In this document: positions 37,801 through 49,334 of the stretch, one piece after another
How positions within the stretch are numbered: the stretch's first letter is position 1
Layout of the letters: the number at the start of each line of letters is the position of its first letter
Source: Hyaloperonospora brassicae
Taxonomy: Eukaryota; Oomycota; Peronosporomycetes; Peronosporales; Peronosporaceae
Assembly: GCA_947650285.1 (NCBI GenBank)
Contig: CANTFL010001283.1
Location: 124,001 to 188,000 of the forward strand
Length of the DNA stretch: 64,000 bases
Direction of reading: 5' to 3'
The notes under the pieces: generated by a model
Told to the model about the DNA's origin: nothing
The model's database searches: none
Seen by the model: only the letters and a program-made list of their open reading frames with translations
Program-made: the position numbers and the translations under genes

Positions 37801-39005
37801 TACCTGTTTTAATGCAAGCAAGTCTGTAAGATGGTAATATGAAGGTCTTCCGACTTGCCCGGGAACTGTTTGTCAAATACTTTTACGACTATGACATGCA
37901 TCAGGCGTATCTGCCGCTATCGTTTGTACTGTTATCAAGATCTTGAAGTGCTGAAACTGCTGCCATTACCGTAGTCCGTCTCTTCGCGTTCAAGTCTCCT
38001 TAAATTCTCGTTACGTTGGTGTACGAATGAGAAAACTATATTTAAAGCATGAGTTCTATATGTAGGCATTTGCTATATTTCTGACAACTGTCTATAATTA
38101 ACTCCAGTTCGTGATTAATATTGTCAGATCGTAATAACAAGCCTTTAATCGCTTAAATATATTATCATAGCATTGCTTGAGATGCAAAACAATGTCACTT
38201 ATAGCCTTCGATCGTGATTGATAGCTTCAGACCATGATAAATACCAATAATTCGTTGCACTAATAGCAACAGATCTTTTCATAAATATTATAGATAGATG
38301 TTAGTCAATATATATCATAGATATAATATTTTTTATCACACCTTCCAAGGTTTTGTATTTTTATTACAAATAAAAAAAACCCACACCTTTACGATATGTG
38401 AACAAAATGCTAGAGTCTTATTAATTTTTTGTGATGCTGACTTCAGCATATATTTATCGTCTTTGTCTTTATCAAAAATGAGTGCCATAAGCTTTCTTTT
38501 TGTATTTATGCTTCTTTGCACAAAGATATATGGAAGACGCTAAGGGCCAATCAACTTTTGCGAAATACCACTTACCGTCAAATTACAGCTATCATACACT
38601 ACATACGTTGCTCGCGATGAAAATTGGATAAATGTAAGTTTAGATTAAAACAAAAGATGTGGGTAAAATATTTACGCGGAAACTTCAAATTATTAAATAC
38701 GAGACATGTCTTGATACACTTTTTAGTTTGTACGGTAGTAGAGTTGACTTTCCGCAAGCGCTTCCTGGTTCAGGTACTTCTGTTTATATATTTAATGGTA
38801 TCTAAAGTGGTTAATTTTCTGTAAACTAACAATTGCAACTTTGCAAAGTCGGCCCTATCTCTCTTATGGCACCTTGACGACCGACTAATGGAGGGGGCAC
38901 TCCAATTGCGTGCTATAATTTTTGCTAAACTGGTGCACCAGTCGGTAGGGCGAGTTTTACGATTCCAGTCGGACTCGATATTGTTGCTGAATTCGAGCGT
39001 CTTTA
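34824..39005. other. AT-rich spacer, nothing firmly recognised
   Basis: No gene family was seen on either strand. A short frame at about 37450-37555 (MAAEVSPYNYQQYKLSSYTP then a stop) and one ending at 38543 whose last 21 residues resemble a signal peptide (MSAISFLFVFMLLC) are too short to call. Confidence 0.4.
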
Positions 39006-39016
39006 ATTAAATGTCG

Positions 39017-39560
39017 AACTTGACCTTGGTTGAGACTGGTGCTGTCGCGTAGAAACTTTCGAAACGATTGCGGGTGTGCTTGTGAGGTGCTCGATATGAG
39101 TCACCTTGATCTCTACGAGATCGCCTTGTCCAAAGTAGATGCTTGATCTGCGAGCGTTCTGACCACTTCAGCCGTCTCGCGATCTTGCACCCTTCTCCTT
39201 TACTTGTCTGCTGCGTCCGATCGCAGTTTGAAGTTTTGTTGAGAGTCCTTGATCCCTGGCCAAACAATCCAGGGATATCACTTGATTTAAGTATGTGACA
39301 TCTCCTGACGTCGGGTGGTCAATGATCCAACCCGGATAGAATTCGACACGTGTACTTAAAAGCAAATTGAACTCTGTTTATTGTTAATGAATAAAATCCA
39401 CAAACTAATACATCGCTAGGCCTATCTGTATCACTAACTTCCGGAGTCGCGCGATTTCCTCTCCCACAGATCGTCCCTCTGTACCTATGTGGCTTACACC
39501 AAGTGCGCTTTTTCTATACTTTAGCGTGACTACATCCGACTTGTAAGTAGCTGACCCCAG
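39017..39560 (-). mobile_element. Truncated gypsy LTR, reverse orientation
   Basis: Reverse complement of the LTR part that runs from about 34140 to 34652 in the 3' copy, nearly identical (CCTGGATTGTTTGGCCAGGG, GATCGGACGCAGCAGACAAG both present on the minus strand). Its U5 end is missing at 39017. At the U3 side similarity fades after about 39540 into the 19-base array at 39575. The frames on the minus strand here are LTR sequence, not genes. Confidence 0.85.
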
Positions 39561-39574
39561 GCTCTCAATTCCTG

Positions 39575-39894
39575 AGAGATCTCGTGATCCCTGTGTGATC
39601 TCGGGATCTCCGGGTAATCGCGTTATTTCTGTGTGATTCCGTGATTCCTAGGTGAATCAAGATCCCTGGGTGGTCTCGTGATTCTGGGTAATTGTGATCC
39701 CTGGGTGGATTCGTGATCCCTGGGTGTTTTGTAATATCTTAGGGAAACTCGTGATCCCTGAGTAATCTCGTGACCACTGGGTGATCTCGTAACGACTGGG
39801 CGATCTCGCAATCTTTAGGCAATCTCGTGATCTCTTGCTGACCTCGTGATCCCTGTGTGATCTCGCGATCTCTGGGTGATCTCGCGATCACTGG
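39575..39894 (-). repeat. 19-bp minisatellite, about 17 units
   Basis: Tandem units of 19 bases, consensus GTGATCTCGTGATCCCTGG, with a few 17-18-base units near the middle. The last six units keep the period exactly. It abuts the U3 side of the truncated LTR, where intact LTRs have their own shorter 19-base array. Confidence 0.88.
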
Positions 39895-39899
39895 TTACA

Positions 39900-42860
39900 T
39901 TCGTTTTAGATTACGTAGTCATCTTAAAATTACCACATATATCACCCTTGCCACCAATGATCTCGCGATCTTGTACGTTTGAGTATACGATCGCGAGCCA
40001 CTTCTACTAATCCTTATCTTCAAATCAGAGTTCAATTCTTTTTCAACTGACGCTAGCGCTCTAAGCGGCCCAGGCCTAGCTCAACCTTTAAACCTAGTGA
40101 TCATTTTGCCAAACATTGTTCTACAGCATCATGAGCATATATAGTTACCAATGCATTCAATGTGGGAGTTGAAAGAGGTTAACTACATCTTTATCTGTTT
40201 TGGCCTGCTTCTCCGCAGCAACTGCATCGACAAACAGACCGCAAAAAACACATTACAACTCTTTATTGCGATTTATGTAGCCGAGAGACTTTCTGCTAAT
40301 TTTCTAAGCAATTGATAATTAAGAGTACCAACATGACGTCCGCGGCCATCTTTAGAGATGAATTAACAACACTTTTCGTACCGATAGCACATCTGGATGA
40401 CCACGAATAATTTGCGGTGGATACCTTCTTCTAAATGTTTTCATAAGCGATTGATTTCTTTCTAGATTGATACGGGTGCTACATGCATGATCTCATATCG
40501 AGAAGGCAACACACCAACCACCAGTGTAATTTACATGATCAATGTTAATGTAAGTGGTGCTCTAAATGTCGAATACTAAGTAATTATATAGATCGCCATT
40601 TTACACGCGAGCAAGATCTGTGTAACAGTGCTCACTTATAAACATTATGTAGGCAATACTTGTATTTTATAATAGAGGGTGGGTGATTTTAGCTATAGAC
40701 AGTGGTGAACTTTGACTCCATTGTATTTTTACGTATTTATATTTAATTGTGTATAAAAGCCTTTTTTCCGGCGGATAACGTCTTTCATCGAGAATCATAT
40801 TGGCCGCATGTGTACCGAACGAGAATTCATGTTTATCTTTTTATTATACTGTTGCGTATATGTATGCTACAAGTGAAGAATTGCTTTAAATCCTCACATA
40901 AATTTACCGATTTAAAAATTCTGAATGTCACTCGATTACGTCGATTCATATTTAACTATGCATCAGTCCTAAATAAATTCTCAACATTAAGCTTTTACGG
41001 GTAAGATATTTTTAAGCTTCCAAAAGACCGAGCATACGCTACACTATGATGGCGGATTCTGGGTTACATTGTATATGCAAAATTGTTATATCACAAGTGC
41101 CTATGTGACTGAATTTGGGAGAAGGGTATATTAAATTGTTATTATCCGCATAAATTTTTTCGCACCAATTTTCAAGACGAGGTGCACCCTACATTAATGA
41201 AAGCCCATGCTGATTATATACGGCGTAGTGAATACGTTGTGTGACAACGCGGACATCTTTACACAATCACACATTTTTTTCGAAAACTGATGCGCGCAAC
41301 GATGTTAAGGCCCGCCATATCACTTTAGGTAGTTGACTTCGATCGACACGGTGAACTACTTCATTCATGAAGGTATTGTCTCCCTTGCGCTTGCCTTTTT
41401 TTTTGATTTCATAGTAATGATCAGTGGTTTTATTCACTAATATTTATACATATATATATAGTAGCGTGATGACTCAATTTTAATCCTAACTTAATTAGGA
41501 GATGACTGCATACTGATAATTTGATATGGAAAGAGCCAATTTGTATTCGCACAGATGAAATTTTGTCTAAAAGCATATACAAGTATGCCAATTTTCGCAT
41601 GATAAATGAGATGTTCTGATATCAAACTAAATTTATACCTGGTTAAATAAATTAAATAGTTTGTATGAACATAGCTTATGCATGTCATTTCTCAACCGTC
41701 ATGGTGCGCACAAAAGCTTGTAATTCTGTGATTCGCTACTTGCTAAGTTCCATTTCAGTACCTTAACTACTTCACATCGTGGTCTGTAATAATCTTAAGT
41801 ATGCTCCATCCGAAATAAATGGCGCAAAAATATCGGTGTCATATAACCTGAAAGTATTTTTTGTTTTTACAAAATATTTTTCGCACATTTCGGTATTGCT
41901 CCGTTTTGATATTTTATATAACACGATGAACATTATACTGCAATCCACATTGTCGAGTTTTGCTAAAGATCGACCAAAGAAATTCCTGAACCGAAATTAT
42001 AAATCGATAATTAATCAATTTATGTGACACCTGTTCCATACTAAACTTTAGCAATGTGGAGATCATGATCGTGCGCTATCCATGCACTGTTAACTTTAAC
42101 TAAATTGTGCCTATTGATTGGCAAAACGAATAGTATTGAATGCTTATCAATCAACAGAACCACTAGGTTTATTGTAAGACGAACACTTTATATCGGTTAA
42201 TCAAACTTCCCGGCCTTTCTAAATTCAGTATAATTTAATCCATGGTGGTTCATTTCGTTCAGCAAATTTTAGAATGAGCCTGCTCCTTACTTAAACTCAT
42301 TAGCTAATCTAGTAAGGGAATGGTTAAATTCACACCCCTTTTTCTTAGATTCACACCCTTCCTTCAAAATATTATATATCAAATCCCTATACATAATAAG
42401 ATTTGATTTCTGTTAAAGGTTTTACTTAATAATCTAGGCCATTAATTGGCAAGTAATTCGTAAGATATACTCAAAATACTTCTCAAGCCTGTGGCATAGA
42501 TCCTCCAGCGTTTACTGATAGGGTTTTACGCAATAATATGCTTCCTCCTCCCGAGGTTGAGTATGCCAGTTGGGAGCAACCTATAAATTCTGTGCAGACG
42601 TTCACACGTGGCCAAGGCTATGCTGTTACAAGTTAAAGTTCGATTGCAGGAAAGAATATTTACCTTAAATGTGACCGAGGTGCCGTAAACGTACCAAAGG
42701 TTGGAAAAAGCGCCATTACCAGACCATCTCACGCCGAATTGATTGCCCGTTCCTTTTTAGTGGAAATTTCTCAAAAAAAGAATTAATTGGAATATAAACA
42801 TGATAAATGTTAGCCACAATCACGAGACGTCATTCCATCCTTTGGTCATTCGACTCATAG
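39900..42860. other. AT-rich spacer, nothing firmly recognised
   Basis: No gene is supported. The block at about 39955-40005 keeps GATCTCGCGATCTTG and GATCGCGAGCC, scraps of LTR-type sequence. A peptide IDTGATCMISYREG at 40469-40510 resembles a retropepsin active site but has no context. Confidence 0.4.
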
Positions 42861-42864
42861 GAAG

Positions 42865-43367
42865 CTAATTAGCGAGCATGCCGACACTGTCCCAGCAGGT
42901 CATTATAGATACAAGGAAGTACGTATCAGGCACACCCGAGGGATAAAACAGCATAAAAATGTGGCTGCTCAGAAATAAGAGAAGGTTGGGCACGGCGTCG
43001 TACAGTGTGAGTGCATGAAAAGAGTAGCGCGGAAACTCGACGAAGTCCCACCATAAGCGGATAGCCGAACAGATAGCGCGAGGCGGGACAGAGCCCAGAC
43101 GAGCCATAGGCGAGAGCTCAATTGCATGAGTCTGGAGCCCACTGAGGATCGCACAAATACCGCGGCATCGTGCACGATCTCCATCACGGCCATCGTCTGA
43201 ACCCCTTTGAGCGGCAGTGACACAACGTCCCACGTGATTTGTGCCACTTGGCTCCATTCCAGATCGCCACCTTCACGAGCCTTGAGGACCTTTGTCACTG
43301 TTAGGTACAACACATATGCCCAGCTAGCGCGATGGAAGTCATTGAAGACTAGCGGGTACAAATTTAG
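42865..43367 (-). pseudogene. 3-hydroxyacyl-CoA dehydratase (HACD/PHS1/PTPLA) relic
   Basis: The minus strand reads LVFNDFHRASWAYVLYLTVT, then VSLPLKGVQTMAVMEIVHDA and SSRLWLVW in one frame down to about 43097. The adjacent frame from about 43053 reads RLWWDFVEFPRYSFHALTLY and FMLFYPSGVP. Together these are the family's order; intact enzymes remove water in very-long-chain fatty acid elongation in the ER. A one-base shift lies between 43053 and 43097, too small for an intron. The 3' end is shorter than usual and there is no ATG: a CAG acceptor at 43368-43370 stands right before the first homologous codon. So it is a pseudogene, or a gene with an assembly error and an unseen first exon. Confidence 0.75.
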
Positions 43368-43457
43368 CTGCGAGGACTACGCATACAAAAAGAGTGAACG
43401 ATGGTCAGCCTCTGCGTTTCAACCTTGACACTCGTCTGTATCTCTTCTTGATCTCAC

Positions 43458-43700
43458 CTTTTTGGCCTGCACGACCGTTCGTGGAAAGTCGTCAAGAATA
43501 AAGACACGACGGCATTCCGAACTCTTGATGGCGTCCTTAGTGATACCGACGACAATCTCGTCGGTCACTTGTGCGCCCGACTCCATCGCGGCTTTGACCT
43601 TTTTGTCTATGTCTGTACCAGCAGCTACAGTAGCGCGCAAGATGTCGCCCGTAGCCAAGTGGCAGAGAAAGTAATCGATTTTGTTCAAAGGTGATTCCTT
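43458..43700 (-). pseudogene. Adenylate kinase internal exon fragment
   Basis: About 80 residues match nucleoside monophosphate kinases of adenylate kinase type: LCHLATGDILRATVAAGTDI, then GAQVTDEIVVGITKDAIKSS and ECRRVFILDDFPRTVVQA. The NMP-binding part and the D-x-F-P-R-T box remain (usual D-G-F-P-R is DDFPR here). The Walker A loop is damaged: where G-K-G-T is expected there is GKES, with no upstream glycine-rich loop. The exon ends at 43458 with a GTGAG donor. The LID and C-terminal half are not found. Without the P-loop the fragment cannot be an active kinase. Confidence 0.78.
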
Positions 43701-43766
43701 ACCTTGTATATATAAGACTCTGAAGGAAGGATGTGAATCTAAGGAAAAGGCATTTGAATTAGGCAA

Positions 43767-44035
43767 TTTCCTAAAATTACTTTATAAATGTTCCAAAATA
43801 ATATATTACTATATTCACTTCTATAGACATTTTTACAGTACGCAAACAAAGTTTACCGCTATATATAAAGCTTTATTACCGATAGCGGAATGGTAATCAC
43901 AATTTTTCTGAGATCCAGATATGCCACTAGCGCCCAGACGACCGTCTAATGAAGGAAGTAATCTAAAAATCGTGCTTGTTCCTTATTGTACCTTGCGTAA
44001 CTATCGGTACAGCGAGCTCCACGATTATAGGTGGA
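43767..44035. other. AT-rich spacer
   Basis: Nothing recognised; no further adenylate kinase sequence upstream on the minus strand. Confidence 0.5.
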
Positions 44036-44039
44036 CTCA

Positions 44040-44720
44040 TTTCGAACGAAAAATTGACTATGTTTGAGATGTGTAGGTGGTCGTATCGAGATGTTTATAC
44101 GACCACGGTTATACATGAAGAATGCTCGATATAAGTCACCAAGATTGTTACGAGATCGTATTTTCCGATGTAGATGCTCAATTCACGATCGGTTAGACCA
44201 CTTGAACGTCTCGAAATCTTGCAGTCTGCTTCTTATTGCAGCTTGACAGGGTAATCGAAAACTTTCAATGCTGTACGAAAGAAACAACACGAATACTGAC
44301 TTATCCTATTGGTAAGTGGTCGATCTTCCACGATGTCGAGAAAGCAAATAATCCTACTCGATAAGAGGAGCGACACTTGTGCACTCAAAATGTATTATTT
44401 TCTCATTGCATGTTATCCAACCGAATTTCAAACCCCTAACTAAGCATATCCCATACATTAGAATAAAAAATCACGTGCAACCTTGTGCTATCCAGATCTG
44501 ACAATCTTTGTATTCGGTGGTCCACGCGAGGATATATGATCTTATATCAGGAGGATGGAGTGCATGAGATCGTACCGGGCAATATTACGTCTTCCAATTT
44601 CACATTGCCTAAGATCCCGATATCCGCAATCTCTGGGCCCAAGATCGCGATGTCCAAGATCGCTTGGCTTATGACAGAGATCTGGTGCACCTCATTGTGT
44701 GATTCATATCCTCCGCAACA
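44040..44720 (-). mobile_element. Strongly eroded gypsy LTR relic, reverse orientation
   Basis: The plus strand at 44125-44270 parallels 39085-39215 block by block: GCTCGATATAAGTCACCAAG, ACGAGATCGTATTTTCCGAT, GTAGATGCTCAATTCACGAT, ACCACTTGAACGTCTCG and ATCTTGCA match the LTR with about a quarter of bases changed. GATC-rich units near 44610-44670 would be the eroded U3 repeats. It is an older insertion of the same or a sister family. Confidence 0.6.
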
Positions 44721-44724
44721 TTAA

Positions 44725-47570
44725 TACTTAGTCATAGCGTGATAATTGGCATAAACTTCATGACCCACTATAACACATTAGGTCGGTATAGGCAAATAAT
44801 AAATGTTTCCCATAAATTAACAAAAAGTACGTGTAGTCTATTTAAATTTGTATAAAAATTAGGACGTTAATACATTTGCGAATGAGAAACTAATTTATTT
44901 ATCGAGGTACCGTGTATTGTTTTCGCGGTATTTTTATCGAAGCACTGAATATAGGAAGAGATCGAGAAACTTGCGAATACAAAACATATATCATAGTTAC
45001 TCTAAAGAAATCAAGTAAGGTCGATATCGATACATTCAATATATTTTTTTATTTAAAAGTGATATTTGCAAAATTCTTTAAACACATTATTTTTCTTACA
45101 AGGATGTTTACATTGTCTCGACCATTTGCTCAGATGTGTGGGATCTTGTAATCGGATGATGATGTTGAATCGAGAATAACACTTCTCTCAATTAATTTCT
45201 CGTCAAACAATACATCTAATGTATTGTAAGAAGGGTTTATGTAATAATAATGATCATTCTGCACATATTTTGTGCGGTGAGAATGCCGATATAAGGTACA
45301 AGAGATGCTGTGCTACGAAGAAGATGATTCTTTTTAAAAAACATAAAAAATTTGGCTGTAAACATTTCTATGAGTGGAAAATTGAGTCTATTTAATCTTT
45401 ATTCTTCATTGTACTTTTATGTAAAAGTGTTAGTATTCATGTCTTTACAAAGGGACGGTGTTGTATCGATATAAAGAGATCATACATGTCAAAAAATATC
45501 GATCGTCAATTGAACAATTTTACGTTTAAAAAGTAAAAATATTTTATATGGTATATTTGGTTAAATGAAAGATCTACCCGGTTGCTGGTTAGAATTAATA
45601 ATACAAATTAGTACGTCTAAGTCTTGGTAGACGGGTTGAGGCCAAATTAAAAGATGGTTAGCTAACAATCCTATGTGTTTTTTAAACTGATCTTGGTTAT
45701 ATCGTGTGATGGGAGAATGGTACAAAGGTATTGATAACCGAATTTTGTCAACAGATTATTTATTCTTATGCATTCAGCATCATGAATGTTTTAAAAAAAA
45801 GGTGAATAAGAAAATAAATATTAATTGGTAATTTTTGATTCGATTCTACCGTATATAGGCTGGTATTTCAGGGTCAACAGTGGCCACAAAACTTTTGACT
45901 TCATCGCGAGGTAAACGTTTTGGTCATTTTGGTGGTGTCGCACGCATATATATATCTAACATAGTATATCTCAATTTATCGTTCAATAAATTCTTTGTGC
46001 TAGCAAATTTGTTGTATCAACAATACTTCGTCTTCCTCGCAAATATGAAGTCGTTATCAATTGAGATATAGTGTCTAGGAGATTTGACTCAACTGATAAG
46101 ACGACATCATTGTAAATATCACGACTAGGATAGAGTACATATGTATTTCACAAATTGTTTATTATTTACAAAGGAACACATCACGGTTAAAGTATGATCA
46201 AGAAAAAGAAAAATATTTAATAAGTAATAGTTTACACAATGTAGAATAAAATAGAAGTAACAATATATTTATTCTAAATTAATTTAATGCATTGAAGACA
46301 TTCGTACCACACCATAAAAATTCATTTGCTTAACTTTATTTATATAGAATTTAAATAGAGCTTTAATCAAATAGCCTAATACAATCTCACATATTCTTTG
46401 TATAACAAAAAATAATGTATGTTTAAGATAGTAGCTGTTTATTTCGAGCAAATCGTACCTGATTTTTGCAAAAGCACTTATTGTAATATCGTTGCTTACG
46501 GGCTTATAATTGAGATCACCTATTCTACAGCATTTTCTCAAGCGACTTTTGGTGAGGTGTGTAAATGTATTACATTATCCACGTAGCATTAGGTCAATTT
46601 TATCCTCACAATTGGCATCTCGGTAGTGTTACACGGTTAAAAATCCTTTTGAATCGAATTGTATTCGATACGTTTCTCACCATTTATGTAAAAGTGTTCC
46701 ATGTGCGAAGATGAATAGAATAAGTACGGTGTTTTTTAATTTACAAAAAAAGCAGAAAAAATCTAATGGGAAAAAGATGTGAGCATATACTACAAAATAA
46801 TTGTGAATGATCTAGTATTGTACTAAAAATAAGTCGACTGTATATAACGCACTTTTTTATTCTTCGTGTATATTAGAATGCGCTTTACATGATCGTAGCA
46901 CGTTATACAACAATATTTGTTTGTATCTAATTTCTTAGAACAATTTAATGATATTACAAGCAATTGTGACTAGTTGCAACACGAATACATAAAATCGGGT
47001 TGATCTTTTAGCAGTCTCACTCATATAATTTAATTTTTAGGAATGTTCAGTGTATAGTTTAGGCAACTTAGTGATTACCTCAGGCATATTATCGATATTA
47101 AATAGATGCTCCAATGTAATTACGCTTGTGTAATGATAAATACGCACTTTCTATAAAATAGCACATCCATAATCTATTAGCGCCATCTTGGTAAAATTCC
47201 CACTAGATAGTAGCATTTTTCGGGTATACCTTGTTACGGCGAATACTTCTCTGTGCGGCTGTTCTCTTTCTACCGGCGGTCACTAGACGGTATGTGGTGT
47301 TTTATGCAATCACTAATTAACCGATTACTGATTAACGAATGTTCGCAGCTATTTGACAGCGTGAGGCTACAATTATCGTGTCAAATTACATACAGTATTC
47401 CCATTGATATGTATCCACCCGATAATTGATAACATCTAGTAGTTTTTTTCCGCGTACACTGAACTCGGTTTATGTCCGCTAAGATATAAGTCTTAAGTTA
47501 TGATCAATTAAATCAATATAACATTTAAATTGAGCACTTGTTGCTGTATCATATAGTGGAAAAACTCCTT
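44725..47570. other. AT-rich spacer, nothing recognised
   Basis: Very AT-rich, with runs of A and T. The frames present are short and compositionally biased, and no gene is supported. Confidence 0.5.
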
Positions 47571-47573
47571 AGA

Positions 47574-49334
47574 CCACATGTCGAGGGTGGTTTGGGTGGT
47601 AAACTGTTGAGAAGATCGAGCTGGAAGTTGCGAAGGACTTTTTAAGCAGCATTGTAAATTCCCTGAGATACGTCAAGCAGGGAGAAGGCATCACAAAGGA
47701 GTTTAAACTTTTGGTTCTGGTAAATGTTTATGCGACTGGTGCCCCATCTTCATTGTTTTCCTCCTCATCACCTGCCTCCATAAGTCTTTTAGAATCTCGT
47801 TGTCAGCTACCTTAGGCTGAGCACTCTCCTCCTCTTCGACGGGATCGAGAAGCATCAGAATCTCTTTGTGCTTTCGGACACGCAGATTCTTGATCTATTC
47901 TACCAGCTCTTGCTTCAGGTCATTGTTATCCTCCTCGACCTTTGTTGCGCATTTTTACTTCTTTTCACCTCCACTGCACTTAAAATGAACGATTCAGTCG
48001 AAAAAACGCCCCAAGTGACTGAAGTAGTTGGAACTGGTAGTGCTCGTTATCTCGTATTAGGCAGCCACAAATCAGAGCGCAATAGGAAATTTGTCGACTT
48101 TTTAGATGTTCGAACCCTTTCTTTGCTCGACATTATCGAATTCATTCTGCAGATAGTAACGGCGATACCGCCGCTTAAAAGCTACGATAACATCAGCATT
48201 AATCGGCTGAATTATGGAGGTCTTACGTGGATAAAGCAGCTGTAATTTGACGTTAGTTAACGTTGGGTCATTCTTCATATGCGACGGAGCATTTTCAGTC
48301 GTTACAATATTAATTTACTATTGATTAATAAAATTTAATATTAGAATGCATGTTTTCTTGTCAAATGGCTACGCACATTTAAAATTTTATGAGTACATTT
48401 TGAAGACATTCCAGATATAACACTCCCGTCACTCATTCTTTTCTGATGTTTCGATAGAGATATTCATGTGCTTGACCTGATTTCGTGTCAAAGGAGCGGG
48501 GCTTCTTAAATTACCCAAAATATACAGGCTGCAGCTTGTCAGTGCCATCAGCATTTGTATTAAACTCAATTGGAATCCGCGACTGCGGCGGATGTGATTG
48601 CATACCCCTGTATTAGTATATGACAACAAGCACTGTGAAATATACTCACCTTTTCTTTTTGTGACTTTTAATTTCTTGCTTTGCAATAGTCCTGTCAGTG
48701 TCATGCTGCAATATAGTACTGCATATTAATTTTTTCTGACTCGGCTTCAATTAGTATTTAACAAACAAAACTTACGGCTTTCATCCATTTTGTAAAAATC
48801 ACACAGCTCGTACTCTGCCATGACCTTTTTTACACGAAGCATAGATATATTTATAGCCTCCACGTTAACCGATCTACTTTTACCGTAAATGTTGACATCC
48901 CGGATCATGTGACGCTGTTATAATTAACGAATTCATCCGTGCGAGATAGTGATGGCGGCCTCAGGAGTACCAAGCAATCGAGCATGTTGATAATCCTTCG
49001 CACAAATGATATCTCGGTGATAATCACTTCGCGGTGTTGACATTGCAGGACCCATTGAGACACAGCTTCTTGCAGAATGCGACGTTATCTAGTCGCTGTC
49101 GATTTGCATTTATATTGCTTGGATCCATATTCTACACTTAAGAAGCTTTCAAAAATCTTGCTTTCTGATGCCAGTGACAGCGTTTTGACAAGGCAGATCC
49201 TCACCGTGACATATTTGCCAGTTCCGTTTATGATAAAAAAAATTATCCGTGTACTTACATATTTGCAGACGTCTTTCATTGGTCAGACGGATTTGCGAGC
49301 TTTTATTGTGCTCAGATATCACACCAGAAGTCAA
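47574..49334 (-). pseudogene. CENP-B/Tigger-type DDE transposase, decayed
   Basis: Reading down from 49334 on the minus strand: RLTNERRLQICKY (first helix-turn-helix), AVSQWVLQCQHREVIIT with DIICAKDYQHARLLG in another frame (second DNA-binding helix, about 49075-48970), RHMIRDVNIYGKSRSV and YELCDFYKMDES (first catalytic Asp, about 48920-48780), TNADGTDKLQPVYFG (about 48560), NAPSHMKNDPTLTNVKLQLL and SIIQP then AFKRRYRRYYLQN (about 48290-48110), and an acidic DPVEEEE tail. This is the order of tc1/mariner-superfamily Tigger/jerky transposases. Frameshifts, stops, a deletion around 48250-48420, and Glu and Asn in place of the second and third catalytic Asp make it inactive. Plus-strand frames here are shadows. 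Confidence 0.82.

Noticed and set aside
38478..38543. Signal-peptide-like end MSAISFLFVFMLLC
   Set aside because: Stops after 21 residues with no exon to follow; AT-rich DNA gives such hydrophobic runs by chance.
39575..39894. CRISPR-like array
   Set aside because: Units are contiguous with no unique spacers, and the genome is eukaryotic; it is a minisatellite.
40469..40510. Retropepsin-like IDTGATCMISYREG
   Set aside because: One short motif with no RT, integrase or gag nearby; could be chance.
47868..48245. 125-codon plus frame
   Set aside because: Antisense to the transposase relic, whose peptides are recognisable on minus.
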